Source: DASZHJ01 sp035581425
Lineage (GTDB): Bacteria; Pseudomonadota; Alphaproteobacteria; ATCC43930; CGMCC-115725
Assembly (NCBI GenBank): GCA_035581425.1
Contig: DATJVP010000013.1
Coordinates: 1-40,308, forward strand
Direction: 5' to 3'
DNA: 40,308 nucleotides
A program made the position numbers and the translations under genes. Numbering within the stretch: position 1 is the stretch's first letter; the number at the start of each line of letters is the position of its first letter. Shown here in pieces: positions 8,827-17,231 of the stretch. The notes under the pieces were generated by a model that was not told the origin of the DNA, did not search any database, and was given only the letters and a program-made list of their open reading frames with translations.

Positions 8827-9494
8827 CTCGCGGCGGCGGCACGACGCATGCGCTTGCGCTCGTACATCGCCATGTCGGCGCGGTGGAGGAGCGCTTCCTC
8901 GGACTCGCTGCCCTCGTAGGAGACGAAGCCGAAGCTTGCGCTGAGCTCGATGGGGACGTTGTCCACACGAATTCCGAGGGTCGCGATCGCGCGTTCGAGG
9001 TCGTGCACCTTCTGCCGCGCGCTCACGAGCGTGGCGCCTATGAGCAGGAATCCGAATTCGTCGCCGCCGAGCCGCGCGACGGCATCTGTGCGCCGTACGC
9101 GCCGGATCAAGCTGGCTGCGAGCTCCCGTAGCACGCGGTTGCCGGCATTATGGCCGAAGCGGTCGTTCACGTCCTTGAAGCCGTCGAGATCGCAGATCAT
9201 CAGCACGCCCCGCGACCCTCCCACGCGCGCGCTCGCGAGCGCGCGGCCGAGCTCGGCGAGGAAGCCGCGGCGGTTGAGGAGCCGCGTGAGCTCGTCCGTC
9301 ACCGTCAGCCCCTCGAGATAGGCAAGACGCGACTGCAAATCCGCGACCCGCTGCTCCGCCGCGGCGAGGCAGTTGAAGGCCCAGGTGAGGAGCGCACGAT
9401 CCCCTTCCGGTCGGGGCCCCAGCACCTCGACGACATTCTTCGACCGGCGCTTTGCCGGCGCGGGTGCGGTCATGGAATGTGCGGACAGCGACAT
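8823..9494 (-). CDS. stand-alone GGDEF diguanylate cyclase
   Basis: 223-residue protein predicted to make c-di-GMP from two GTP. A short N-terminal segment with a helical, coiled-coil-like stretch (AAAEQRVADLQSRLAYLEGL, about 45-64) leads into one GGDEF domain: LTRLLNRRGFLAEL, DLDGFKDVNDRFGHNAGNRVL, then the active loop RLGGDEFGFLL. The allosteric inhibition site RxxD is present as RRTD, exactly five residues before GGDEF, so product inhibition is expected. No sensory domain or membrane segment is visible; the coiled coil may set dimerisation. I start at MSLSAHS (ATG complementary to 9492-9494), with GGGAG eight bases upstream. The larger open frame reaching 10472 is only antisense reading. 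Confidence 0.93.
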   Translation of the reverse strand: MSLSAHSMTAPAPAKRRSKNVVEVLGPRPEGDRALLTWAFNCLAAAEQRVADLQSRLAYLEGLTVTDELTRLLNRRGFLAELGRALASARVGGSRGVLMICDLDGFKDVNDRFGHNAGNRVLRELAASLIRRVRRTDAVARLGGDEFGFLLIGATLVSARQKVHDLERAIATLGIRVDNVPIELSASFGFVSYEGSESEEALLHRADMAMYERKRMRRAAAAS

Positions 9495-9508
9495 CACTCG
9501 ATCTCCCG

Positions 9509-9526
9509 TGAGGCACCAATGCCTCA
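9509..9526 (-). promoter_or_regulatory. 5'-leader hairpin at the diguanylate cyclase RBS
   Basis: A 7-bp perfect inverted repeat (TGAGGCA / TGCCTCA, loop of four) ends two bases before the Shine-Dalgarno GGGAG of the GGDEF gene on the minus strand. A stem there could affect ribosome access or protect the leader. No known riboswitch is recognised. Confidence 0.35.
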
Positions 9527-9661
9527 ATCGTGCCACGGAAGAGCAAAGCCCATGCCAACGGATAGGGCGTTGAAAACGCTCATATTCTGGTATCAAGACC
9601 CGGCAGAAATTGCCGTCTCCGATAGAGCTTGAGCTGAAAGATGCCGGGGCGAGAGCGCGCG

Positions 9662-10627
9662 CTAGGCGAGCCGGTCGCGGGGGGTCTGGCCCGCGAAGAA
9701 GGCGTCGAGGTTGTCGAGGGCGCGAAAGCCCATGGCTTCGCGGGTCTCGCGCGTAGCGCTGCCGAGATGCGGCAGCAGGAAGGTATTGGGGAGGCCACGG
9801 TAGGCGGGATCGATCCGAGGCTCGCCGTCGAAGACGTCGAGACCGGCGGCGAGGACGCGGCCCGAGCGCAGCGCTGCGATGAGGTCTGCATCCTTGACGA
9901 TGCCGCCGCGCGCGGTGTTGACGACGATCGCGCCGAGCGGCAGCAGCTCGATACGCCGCTTGTCCACGAAATGCCGCGTCTCCGGCGTCAATGGACAGTG
10001 GATCGAGAGGATGTCCGAGCTCGGCAGCAACGATTCCGGGGTCTCGTGGAAGATCGCGCCTTGCTCGTCCTCGAGCGCGAGCCGTTGGCGATTGTGGTAA
10101 TGGACGACCATGCCGAAGGCGCGAGCGCGCTGCGCCACGGCGCGGCCGATGCGGCCCATGCCGAGGATACCGAGCCGCTTGCCGCCGAGATGGCTCCCGA
10201 GCATGTGCGTCGGCGCCCAGCCGGTCCAACCGTCGCTGCGGATGAGCCGCTCGCCCTCGCTCGCGCGTCGCGCGGCACCCAGCATGAGCAGCATGGCGAT
10301 ATCGGCGGTTGCGTCCGTGAGCACGTCCGGCGTGTTCGTGACGGCGATACCTCGGGCGCGCGCCGCCCGGAGGTCGATGTGCTCGAATCCCACCGAGAAG
10401 GTCGCGAGAATGCGCACGGAATTCGGCAACTTCGCGATGGTGGCTGCATCGAGCCTGTCGGTCGTGGTGCAAAGCACCGCGTCGGCGCCGGCCGCCGCGC
10501 GCACGATGCCGTCGCCGTCGAGCGGCTCATCAGCGACATTGAGTCGCGCTTTGTAATCGCGGCTTGCACGAGCCTCGACGGCCTCAGGCAACTTGCGGGT
10601 GACGAGGAGGATGGGTTTCGAGGGCAT
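9662..10627 (-). CDS. D-2-hydroxyacid dehydrogenase (glyoxylate/hydroxypyruvate reductase-like)
   Basis: 321-residue NAD(P)-dependent dehydrogenase of the D-isomer-specific family, reducing 2-oxoacids such as glyoxylate or hydroxypyruvate to D-2-hydroxyacids. The Rossmann loop is GILGMGRIGRAVAQRARAFG. The catalytic Arg lies in VVNTARGGIV, the Glu in DVFDGEPRIDP and the His in LLPHLGSAT. An N-terminal substrate segment with FSVGFEHIDL is also present. I start at MPSKPILLVTRKLPEA (complement of 10625-10627); the frame continues 30 codons further but that part is the divergent promoter region. GhrB-like glyoxylate reductase is the best guess. It is divergent from eipB with 70 bases between them. 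Confidence 0.92.
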   Translation of the reverse strand: MPSKPILLVTRKLPEAVEARASRDYKARLNVADEPLDGDGIVRAAAGADAVLCTTTDRLDAATIAKLPNSVRILATFSVGFEHIDLRAARARGIAVTNTPDVLTDATADIAMLLMLGAARRASEGERLIRSDGWTGWAPTHMLGSHLGGKRLGILGMGRIGRAVAQRARAFGMVVHYHNRQRLALEDEQGAIFHETPESLLPSSDILSIHCPLTPETRHFVDKRRIELLPLGAIVVNTARGGIVKDADLIAALRSGRVLAAGLDVFDGEPRIDPAYRGLPNTFLLPHLGSATRETREAMGFRALDNLDAFFAGQTPRDRLA

Positions 10628-10639
10628 TCGGGATCGCAC

Positions 10640-10668
10640 TTGCGAAGCACCGGATACTACCGTATCGC
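10640..10668 (+). promoter_or_regulatory. candidate promoter of eipB
   Basis: TTGCGA (10640-10645), a 17-base spacer and TATCGC (10663-10668) place a start near 10675, about 23 bases before the eipB ATG. The match is moderate. Confidence 0.35.
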
Positions 10669-10697
10669 TGTTGCGAATTACACATCGGAGCGCCGGT

Positions 10698-11537
10698 ATG
10701 GCGACGATTTTCCCCAAATTCGCGCGTATGAGCTCGAGTGTCTCCGCGGCAGTGAGCGGCCTGGGGCTCGCTTTGGCGGCCCTGATGACGGCTGCCGGAC
10801 CATCGGCCGCGGTCGAGATCGCGCCGCACCGCGCGCTCTATGCCCTCACCCTCGAAAGTGCCAAGCCCGGGAGCGGCGTGCTCGGCGCTACCGGGACCAT
10901 GCTCTACGAATGGGGCGAGGCGTGCGACGCGTGGACCGTGAAGCAGGACTTCAACCTCGACCTCGCCTATGAGGATTCCGACGAGGTGAAGCTCGGCTCC
11001 AGCATGGTGTCCTGGGAGTCGAAGGACGGTCTGCGATACCGCTTCAATGAGCGACGCACCAAGAATGGCGAGCTCGACGAGGAGATCCGCGGCAACGCGC
11101 AGCTCGACGGACCGGAGAAGGGCGGCAGGGCGGATTTTAGCCGGCCGGAGGCAAAGACCCTGAAGCTCGCGGCGAACGTCCTCTTTCCGACCATCCACAC
11201 GGTGGCGCTCATCGAGCGTGCGCTCGCGGGCGAGACCTTCATCCAGCGCGAGGTCTTCGACGGCGCGACCGTCGACAATGCGGGGCCCATCACCGCGATC
11301 GTGTTGCCCGGAGGTCCCAGGGAGAAGGAGCTCGACAGCCCGCTGCTCAAGGGCAAGTCCTGGCGCATGCATCTCGCCTTCTTCCCCTCCGATCCGCAGG
11401 CGGATCGGCCGGATTACGAGCTGACCATGCGCCTCTACGAGAACGGCGTCTCCACGGAGATGTCGCTGGACTACAGCGACTACATCGTCCACGCGACGCT
11501 CGAGAAGATCGAGGCGCTGCAGCGGCCGAGCTGCTGA
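10698..11537 (+). CDS. eipB: EipB family (DUF1849) periplasmic cell-envelope integrity protein
   Basis: 279-residue exported protein. An N-terminal signal sequence (about 1-38, hydrophobic GLGLALAALMTAAGPSAA) precedes mature VEIAPHRALYALTLESA, the characteristic start of DUF1849/EipB. The structurally known Brucella EipB forms a spiral-like beta sheet stabilised by one disulfide. Here Cys in EWGEACDAW and a Cys that is the last residue of the protein sit where that bond would form. EipB is known to support envelope integrity in Brucella. The start is ATG at 10698 with GGAG seven bases upstream; ATG at 10728 is an alternative that keeps the signal core. It converges on dinB with four bases between the coding regions. 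Confidence 0.88.
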   Translation: MATIFPKFARMSSSVSAAVSGLGLALAALMTAAGPSAAVEIAPHRALYALTLESAKPGSGVLGATGTMLYEWGEACDAWTVKQDFNLDLAYEDSDEVKLGSSMVSWESKDGLRYRFNERRTKNGELDEEIRGNAQLDGPEKGGRADFSRPEAKTLKLAANVLFPTIHTVALIERALAGETFIQREVFDGATVDNAGPITAIVLPGGPREKELDSPLLKGKSWRMHLAFFPSDPQADRPDYELTMRLYENGVSTEMSLDYSDYIVHATLEKIEALQRPSC

Positions 11538-11541
11538 GCGC

Positions 11542-12726
11542 TCAGGGCCTCCGCTCGGAGGCCGCTGCGAAAAGATCCGGCGGGTCCGCCTTCGCGGCAT
11601 CCGCGAGCCGGTCGCTTCCGATCCCGATCAGACGGTATGCCGTGCCGTCCGCCGCTTCCTCGAGGAGCGGCAGCGCCGCGCGGTAGAGGACCTCCGCCCG
11701 CTGCGTCGGATCCGTGAGGGCGCGGCTTCGGGTCACAATCTTGAATTGGCTCGTTTTGAGCTTAAGGACGACGCCACCGGCCGCGAGGCCATGGGCGGTC
11801 AAGCGCCGCGCTAGGTCGTCCGCGAGGGTGCGCAGCTCGGCCGCAAGCGCCTCGGGCCGGGTGAGGTCGCGATCGAAGGTGGTCTCGACCGAGACGCTCT
11901 TCGTCGGGGTATCGATTACGACGGCGCGGTCATCCTCGCCGCGCGAGAAGCGATGCAGCCGCCTCCCGATCGAGCCGTAGCGCGCGACGAGCTCGCCCTC
12001 GCTCCTCTGCCGCAGCTCGCCGATCGTGAGGATGCCCTCGCGCGCAAGACGCTGCTGCAGCGCCTGGCCCACGCCCCAGAGCAGGCCGACCGGGCGCGGC
12101 GCGAGAAAGTCGAGCGCGTCGGCGCGGCCGATGAGCGCGAAGCCCCTGGGCTTGTCGAGGTCCGAGGCGAGCTTCGCCAGGAACTTGTTGTAGGAGAGGC
12201 CGATCGAGACGGTGATCCCGATCTCGCTCTCGATGCGTCGCGCCAGGAGTGCGAGCGTGCGTGCGGGCGGCCCGCCGTGGACGCGCTCCGTACCGGAGAG
12301 ATCGAGAAAGGCCTCGTCGATCGAGATCGGCTGCACCAGCGGGGTCGTCGTCTCCATGAGCTCACGCACGCGGTGGCTCACCTCCCGGTACTTCGCCATA
12401 TCCGGCGGCACCACGACCGCTTCCGGGCAGGCCTGCAGCGCCTTGAACATCGGCATCGCGGAGCGGATGCCGCTGAGACGAGCGACGTAGCAGCAGGCGA
12501 GGACGACGCCGCGCCGTCCGCCGCCGACGATCACGGGACGGTCGAGGAGCGCGGGATTGTCGCGTTTCTCGACCGTCGCATAGAAGGCATCGCAGTCGAT
12601 ATGGGCGAGGCTCAGCTCCCCGAGCTCCGGATGGTGCAGGAGGCGCGGCGAGCTGCACTGACCGCAGCGGCGGTCAGCGGGTGTTTCCGGTACGACCGTG
12701 CCGCAGTCGCGGCAAAGCGCGGTCAC
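11542..12726 (-). CDS. dinB: DNA polymerase IV (Y family) with N-terminal zinc ribbon
   Basis: 394-residue translesion polymerase. Catalytic acids are visible in HIDCDAFYATVEKRD and PISIDEAFLDLSG. The helix-hairpin-helix thumb and C-terminal little finger follow. Near the C-terminus DPPDLF resembles a beta-clamp-binding motif. Before the palm, residues 1-30 hold two Cys pairs (CRDCG and CGQCSS), a probable zinc ribbon that canonical DinB lacks but some alphaproteobacterial DinBs carry. The start is GTG complementary to 12724-12726. It overlaps the TGA of the upstream ROK kinase as GTGA, so the two are translationally coupled, an odd pairing for a repair polymerase. No LexA box was found before the kinase. 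Confidence 0.95.
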   Translation of the reverse strand: MTALCRDCGTVVPETPADRRCGQCSSPRLLHHPELGELSLAHIDCDAFYATVEKRDNPALLDRPVIVGGGRRGVVLACCYVARLSGIRSAMPMFKALQACPEAVVVPPDMAKYREVSHRVRELMETTTPLVQPISIDEAFLDLSGTERVHGGPPARTLALLARRIESEIGITVSIGLSYNKFLAKLASDLDKPRGFALIGRADALDFLAPRPVGLLWGVGQALQQRLAREGILTIGELRQRSEGELVARYGSIGRRLHRFSRGEDDRAVVIDTPTKSVSVETTFDRDLTRPEALAAELRTLADDLARRLTAHGLAAGGVVLKLKTSQFKIVTRSRALTDPTQRAEVLYRAALPLLEEAADGTAYRLIGIGSDRLADAAKADPPDLFAAASERRP

Positions 12727-13643
12727 TCGGGTTCCCCCTTGGGCCAGAGCCAGGCAGCTCCGCGCACACCGCTCGCATCCCCATAGCGCGGCGGCAGGAG
12801 CTTCGTGACCACGGTGTCCGAGAAGACATAGGCCCCCCAGAGCCTGGGAACGTTTCTGTAGAGCCGCTCGATTTGGCCGAGTCCTCCGCCGAGTACGATC
12901 ACATGCGGATCGATAAGGTTGATGACGACCGCGAGCGCTCGCGCGAGGCGCTCCTCGTAGCGTTGAAGACTCGCCTCGGCGCCCGCGCTCGCGTGGGTGG
13001 CGATCTCCGACGCATCGAGCCGCTCGCCCGTGTGCGCCTCGTGGTCCTCCGAAAGCCCGCGCCCGGAGAGGAAGACCTCGGTGCAGCCGAGCTTGCCGCA
13101 GAAGCAGGGAGGGCCTGGTCGCTCGTCGTCGCGCGGCCAGGGCAGCGGAGAATGGCCCCATTCGCCGGCGATCGCGTTCGGCCCCGCCAGCAGCTTGCCG
13201 CGAACCACGACGCCGCCGCCCACACCGGTGCCGAGGATGACACCGAAGACCGTGGGCGCACCGGCGCCCGCTCCGTCCACCGCCTCGGAGAGCGCGAAGC
13301 AGTCGGCGTCGTTTGCTATCTTGACGGGCCGGTCCAGCGCCGCGCTCAAGTCGCGGTCGAAGGGACGGCCGTTGAGGCAGGTCGAGTTGGCATTCTTGAT
13401 GAGACCCGTGGCGGGCGAGATCGCACCGGGTGTGCCAACGCCGACGGAGCCGCGCGCGCCGAGCTTCGCCTCGAGGGCCAGCACGAGGTCGCGCGCAGCC
13501 GAGACCGTCGCCCGATAGTCGCCCGCTGGGGTCGCGATCCGGTGCCGCGCCAGCATCCGTCCGGCCTCATCGAGCGCTGCCGCCTCGATCTTCGTGCCGC
13601 CGAGATCGACGCCAATTCGATACTTATTCGATGCTTTGCCCAT
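12723..13643 (-). CDS. ROK-family sugar kinase (fructokinase / N-acetylglucosamine kinase-like)
   Basis: 306-residue ASKHA-fold kinase expected to phosphorylate a hexose or aminosugar with ATP. The phosphate-1 loop is RIGVDLGGTKIEAAALDE. ANDADCFALSE supplies the catalytic Asp and GTGVGGGVVV the phosphate-2 loop. The ROK zinc motif is complete: GEWGHSPLPWP followed by CFCGKLGCTEVFLSG. Mak-type fructokinase and NagK share these features, so the substrate is not fixed. It is the first gene of a two-gene unit with dinB and diverges from divK over about 200 bases. Confidence 0.92.
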   Translation of the reverse strand: MGKASNKYRIGVDLGGTKIEAAALDEAGRMLARHRIATPAGDYRATVSAARDLVLALEAKLGARGSVGVGTPGAISPATGLIKNANSTCLNGRPFDRDLSAALDRPVKIANDADCFALSEAVDGAGAGAPTVFGVILGTGVGGGVVVRGKLLAGPNAIAGEWGHSPLPWPRDDERPGPPCFCGKLGCTEVFLSGRGLSEDHEAHTGERLDASEIATHASAGAEASLQRYEERLARALAVVINLIDPHVIVLGGGLGQIERLYRNVPRLWGAYVFSDTVVTKLLPPRYGDASGVRGAAWLWPKGEPE

Positions 13644-13846
13644 TTCGGGCGTCCCGACTCGCTGTATACGCTTTGTTGGAGTTACGAAATATTAAGCCAA
13701 TGCTTGCTAACTGTGGAACCGCTTCGCACGGGCTCGCCAGCGCGGGCACATCGAATGGGCGGTTTCTGGTGTAGAATGCACCGATCGGGCAGAGCCGGCA
13801 CGGCCGCGCCTTGGAGCGGACCAGCGCGGGAGGATCGAGACGCCGC

Positions 13847-14212
13847 ATGACGAAGCGCGTGCTCATCGTCGAGGACAATGACCTCAACATGAAGCTCTTC
13901 CACGACCTGTTGGAAGCGCATGGCTACGACACCCTTCAGACCAAGGACGGCATGGAGGCGCTGAAGCTCGCGCGCCAGCATCATCCCGACCTCATCCTGA
14001 TGGACATCCAGCTCCCCGAGGTCTCCGGCCTCGAGGTGACAAAGTGGATCAAGGAGGACGATGATCTGAAGGCGATCCCGATCATCGCGGTCACGGCCTT
14101 CGCGATGAAGGGCGACGAGGAAAAGATCCGCGAGGGCGGCTGCGAGGCCTATATCGCGAAGCCCATCTCGGTTGCGAATTTTCTCCAGACGGTCGAACGG
14201 TTCCTAACCTGA
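13847..14212 (+). CDS. divK: single-domain response regulator DivK
   Basis: 121-residue CheY-like receiver with no output domain. The acidic pocket is EDN at 9-11, the phosphoacceptor is Asp53 in LILMDIQLPEVSG, and the conserved Thr and Lys lie in AVTAFAMKGDEE and YIAKPIS. In Caulobacter DivK is phosphorylated by PleC/DivJ and acts on DivL-CckA to control CtrA and cell polarity. Identity, length and the pleD neighbour ten bases downstream match that family. The ATG at 13847 fits the conserved N-terminus TKRVLIVEDN; the frame opens 12 codons earlier without conservation. GGGAGG lies 13 bases upstream, a rather long gap. Confidence 0.95.
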   Translation: MTKRVLIVEDNDLNMKLFHDLLEAHGYDTLQTKDGMEALKLARQHHPDLILMDIQLPEVSGLEVTKWIKEDDDLKAIPIIAVTAFAMKGDEEKIREGGCEAYIAKPISVANFLQTVERFLT

Positions 14213-14222
14213 GGCGAGGACG

Positions 14223-15620
14223 ATGTCCGCTCGCGTGCTCGTGGTCGACGACGTCGAGGTGAACGTCAAGCTCCTCGAGGCCAAGCTCGCGAGCGAATAC
14301 TTCCACGTCATTCCCGCCAACAGCGGCGCCCAGGCGCTTCAGCTTGCGAAGCGCGAGCGGCCGGACATCGTGCTCCTCGACGTGATGATGCCGCAGATGG
14401 ACGGCTTCGAGGCCTGCCGCAGGCTCAAGGCCGATCCCGACACCGCCGACATCCCCGTGGTCATGGTCACCGCGCTCTCCGACACGAGCGAGCGCGTGCG
14501 CGGCCTCGAGGCCGGCGCCGACGACTTCTTGACGAAGCCGGTGAGCGACATCGCGCTCTTCTCGCGGGTGCGCTCGCTCGTCCGATTGAAGCGCATGACC
14601 GACGAGTGGCGCCTGCGCGAGGAAACCTACGGACGCCTGGCCGCGATCGCCGACCGCGAGGCGAAGGCCGCCGAGGAGACGCAGCCCGCCACGGTCGTCG
14701 TGCTCGAGGACCGGCCGCTCAGCGCGCAGCGTATCCTCGAGACGCTCGCCGGCCATCGCGTCGTCCACGCGCCCAAGAGCACCGACGTGCTCGTGCAGGC
14801 AACCGCCGATGTCGAGCTCTTCGTGCTCGCGCTTTCCGAGCGCGAGGACACGCTCCGTCTCGTTGCCGATCTCCGTGCCGAGGAGGCGACGCGGACCGCG
14901 CCCATCCTGCTCATCGGCGAGGCCGAGGAGCTGCCGCGGCTCTCCAAGGGTCTCGATCTCGGCGCCACCGACTATCTCATCCGGCCGATCGATCGAAACG
15001 AGCTCATCGCGCGCGTGCGCACGCAGATCCGGCGCCGCCGGCTGCAGGAGCGCCTGCGCGAGACCTATCAACGCAGCCTCTCGATGGCGCTTACGGACAG
15101 CCTGACCGGCCTCTACAACCGGCGCTACCTCGCGGCGCATCTCGACGGTCTGATGCTGCGCACCGAGGCGGGAGCGGTCGGGCCGGCGCTCCTCGCGATC
15201 GATGTGGACCGCTTCAAGGGGATCAACGACAGCAAGGGCCATGCCGCCGGCGATGCAGTGCTCGTCGAGATCGCGCAGCGCCTCGGCCGGAACATCCGCG
15301 CCTTCGATCTAGCCGCGCGCTACGGCGGCGAGGAGTTCGTGGTGGTGATGCCGGAGACGGACGCGCAAATTGCCGGCGTCGTCGCAGAGCGCCTACGGCG
15401 TGCGATCGCCGACGAGAAGATCGTGATCGCGGAGGCGCCCGAAGGGCTGCCCGTAAGCGTCAGCATCGGCGTCGCCGTCGCTGCCGCCGGCGATAGCTCC
15501 GCAGCTCTCCTGAAGCGCGCCGACGACGCCCTCTATTCCGCCAAGAGCCTCGGCCGCAACCGCGTCGTCCTCGCGCCCGAAGCCGCCGCGAAGCCCCGGC
15601 CCGCCCTCAAGGCCGTCTGA
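14223..15620 (+). CDS. pleD: PleD response regulator diguanylate cyclase
   Basis: 465-residue REC-REC-GGDEF protein that makes c-di-GMP when phosphorylated. REC1 has the phosphoacceptor Asp53 (VLLDVMMPQMDGF). REC2 (about 155-275) has lost the acceptor: the equivalent strand reads LFVLALSER. It therefore serves as a dimerisation adaptor, as in Caulobacter PleD. The GGDEF domain carries GGEEF at 368-372 and the inhibitory RxxD (RAFD) at 359-362, the numbering I recall for Caulobacter PleD. The start is ATG at 14223, ten bases after divK, with GAGGAC upstream, so the genes form an operon. The pair links polarity signalling to motile-sessile switching. Confidence 0.96.
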   Translation: MSARVLVVDDVEVNVKLLEAKLASEYFHVIPANSGAQALQLAKRERPDIVLLDVMMPQMDGFEACRRLKADPDTADIPVVMVTALSDTSERVRGLEAGADDFLTKPVSDIALFSRVRSLVRLKRMTDEWRLREETYGRLAAIADREAKAAEETQPATVVVLEDRPLSAQRILETLAGHRVVHAPKSTDVLVQATADVELFVLALSEREDTLRLVADLRAEEATRTAPILLIGEAEELPRLSKGLDLGATDYLIRPIDRNELIARVRTQIRRRRLQERLRETYQRSLSMALTDSLTGLYNRRYLAAHLDGLMLRTEAGAVGPALLAIDVDRFKGINDSKGHAAGDAVLVEIAQRLGRNIRAFDLAARYGGEEFVVVMPETDAQIAGVVAERLRRAIADEKIVIAEAPEGLPVSVSIGVAVAAAGDSSAALLKRADDALYSAKSLGRNRVVLAPEAAAKPRPALKAV

Positions 15621-15622
15621 GC

Positions 15623-15652
15623 AAACGAAAAGGGCTCCCGCCAGGGGAGCCC
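15623..15652 (-). terminator. Rho-independent terminator of rpmG
   Basis: On the minus strand GGGCTCCC pairs with GGGAGCCC around a five-base loop (15632-15652), followed by the T-rich TTTTCGTTT (15623-15631). It lies 24 bases after the rpmG stop and also immediately after the pleD stop. The T-tract is correct only for the leftward transcript. Confidence 0.85.
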
Positions 15653-15676
15653 GGATGTCGCCCTTGCCGGCGAGCC

Positions 15677-15844
15677 TTACTTGATCTTGCTTTCTTTGAA
15701 GACCACGTGCTTGCGCGCGACGGGGTCGTATTTCTTGAGCTCGAGCTTCTCGGTCTTGGTGCGCGGGTTCTTGCGCGTGACGTAATAGAAGCCGGTGTCG
15801 GCGGTGCTCACGAGCTTGATGAGGACGCTGCTGGTCTTGGCCAT
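15677..15844 (-). CDS. rpmG: 50S ribosomal protein L33
   Basis: 55-residue basic protein beginning MAKTSSVLIKLVSTADTGF and continuing YYVTRKNPRTKTEKL, ending KHVVFKESKIK. These are diagnostic of L33, a component of the large subunit near the E site. There are no Cys residues, so this is the zinc-free (C-minus) form; a zinc-binding paralogue may exist elsewhere. It is a single-gene unit with a strong promoter and its own terminator. Confidence 0.97.
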   Translation of the reverse strand: MAKTSSVLIKLVSTADTGFYYVTRKNPRTKTEKLELKKYDPVARKHVVFKESKIK

Positions 15845-15880
15845 GACGGGCTATCCGAAGGGGTCGAATTCAGGGCGGCG

Positions 15881-15908
15881 ACAATAGCCGAGCCCGCGCC
15901 GCTGTCAA
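15881..15908 (-). promoter_or_regulatory. sigma70 promoter of rpmG
   Basis: On the minus strand there is a perfect TTGACA (complement of 15903-15908), a 16-base spacer and TATTGT (complement of 15881-15886). Transcription would start near 15875, about 30 bases before the rpmG ATG. It is one of the best promoter matches in the window. Confidence 0.65.
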
Positions 15909-15918
15909 GGTTTGGGGC

Positions 15919-17079
15919 TCAGCCGCCGAGAACGGCGGCTGCCGCCGCGACGCCCGAGCCCGCGCGGACGGGCCGGCCGAGATCGGCAAGGGCCCGCTCC
16001 AGATAGTGCAGGTCCGCGAGGATGTCCGGCGCCTCGACGTGCCCCATGGTGCCGATGCGGATCACTTTGCCCTGTAGCCGATTGCGGGCGCCGGCGATCA
16101 CGGTGTTGTAGTGCTGATAAAGATGTCGCACGAGGGCGCCCGCCTCGAGCGTGGGCGGCGTCGTGAAGACGGTGACGGTGGGCGAGAGCAGCGGCGAGCG
16201 CGTAAAGACCTCGAGCCCGAGCGCCGTGCCGCCCGCGCGGAGCGCTGCGCCGAGCTTGCGATGGCGCTCGAAGACCGCCGGCAATCCCTCGCGATGGATC
16301 ATCCGTAGCGCCTCTTGTAATCCCGCGACCAGCGAGACCGGCGGCGTGAACGCGGATTCGTCCTTCTCGAGCGCGGTCCTTGCCTTCCGGAAATCCCAAA
16401 AGAAGCGCGCGCCGCCGGGCGAGCGCTCGATCACCGCCCAGGCCTTGGCGCTGACGCCCGCCAGCCCCATGCCCGGTGGGCACATGAGCGCCTTCTGCGA
16501 CGCCGTCACGACGATGTCCAGGTGCCACTTCTCCTGCTGGAGCTCGATCCCCGCAAGCCCGCTCACGCTGTCGACGACGAGGAGGGCGTTGCTATCCTTG
16601 ACCACGGCGCCGATCGCCGCGAGGTCCGCGACCGCGCCGGTCGAGCTCTCATTGTGCGTGACGAAGACGGCGCGATAGTCCGCGCCTGCGAGGCGACGCG
16701 CGATCTCCTGCGGCTCCGGTGCCGTGCCCCATTCGCACTCGATCGTATCGACCGCGGCACCGAAGGCCTCCGCGATCGCCTTGAAGCGCTCGCCGAACTG
16801 GCCGTTTATGGCGATGAGGACGCGCTCGCCGGGGGCGACGATATTGGCGATAGCTGCTTCCATCACGCCCGTTCCGGAGGCCGCGAAGAGCAGCACCTCG
16901 CCGGAGGTTCCAAAGAGCGGCCGTGCCAGCTCGATCACCTCGTGGAACATCGCATGGAATTCGGGGCCGCGATGATTGATCACGGGCTCTGCCATCGCCT
17001 GGCGCACCTGCTCGGGCACTGAGGTGGGGCCGGGCAGGCGCAGCCGGTAATTCGGGGGACGCGGCGGCTCGTTGCTCAT
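15919..17079 (-). CDS. class V PLP aminotransferase (alanine/serine-glyoxylate aminotransferase-like)
   Basis: 386-residue fold-type I PLP enzyme of the SGAT/AGT group. Recognisable segments are RLPGPTSVPEQVRQAMAEP with NHRGPEFHAMF at the N-terminus, the cofactor region FVTHNESSTGAVADL and LLVVDSVSGLAGIE (Asp binding the pyridine nitrogen), and the Schiff-base Lys in TASQKALMCPPG. Such enzymes transfer an amino group from alanine or serine to glyoxylate; some act as aspartate or phosphonate aminotransferases. A glyoxylate-type reductase gene at 9.7-10.6 kb could act in the same metabolism, but linkage is loose. The tail is Ala/Gly-rich and unusual in composition. Confidence 0.9.
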   Translation of the reverse strand: MSNEPPRPPNYRLRLPGPTSVPEQVRQAMAEPVINHRGPEFHAMFHEVIELARPLFGTSGEVLLFAASGTGVMEAAIANIVAPGERVLIAINGQFGERFKAIAEAFGAAVDTIECEWGTAPEPQEIARRLAGADYRAVFVTHNESSTGAVADLAAIGAVVKDSNALLVVDSVSGLAGIELQQEKWHLDIVVTASQKALMCPPGMGLAGVSAKAWAVIERSPGGARFFWDFRKARTALEKDESAFTPPVSLVAGLQEALRMIHREGLPAVFERHRKLGAALRAGGTALGLEVFTRSPLLSPTVTVFTTPPTLEAGALVRHLYQHYNTVIAGARNRLQGKVIRIGTMGHVEAPDILADLHYLERALADLGRPVRAGSGVAAAAAVLGG

Positions 17080-17183
17080 GCGGGAAATCCTGGACGGGCT
17101 GGCGACGGCCGGACCCTATTGCCGGCCTTCGGTTCCGACCAGCGACAATAGGGCAGCGCAGGGCTGCGCTTCGTCCGCAGACG

Positions 17184-17206
17184 AAAACGCCGCCTCGAGG
17201 GCGGCG
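17184..17206 (-). terminator. Rho-independent terminator of the SapC-family gene
   Basis: A GC-rich 7-bp stem CGCCGCC / GGCGGCG (17188-17206, loop of five) is followed on the minus strand by TTTT (17184-17187). It lies 26 bases after the stop of the SapC-family gene. Confidence 0.8.
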
Positions 17207-17231
17207 TCTCCGTTCAGGGGGCGAGGCGGGG

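Noticed and set aside
13644..13846. A possible CtrA site (TTAA near 13693, then TAAC) upstream of divK.
   Set aside because: The half-site spacing and second half do not fit TTAA-N7-TTAA.
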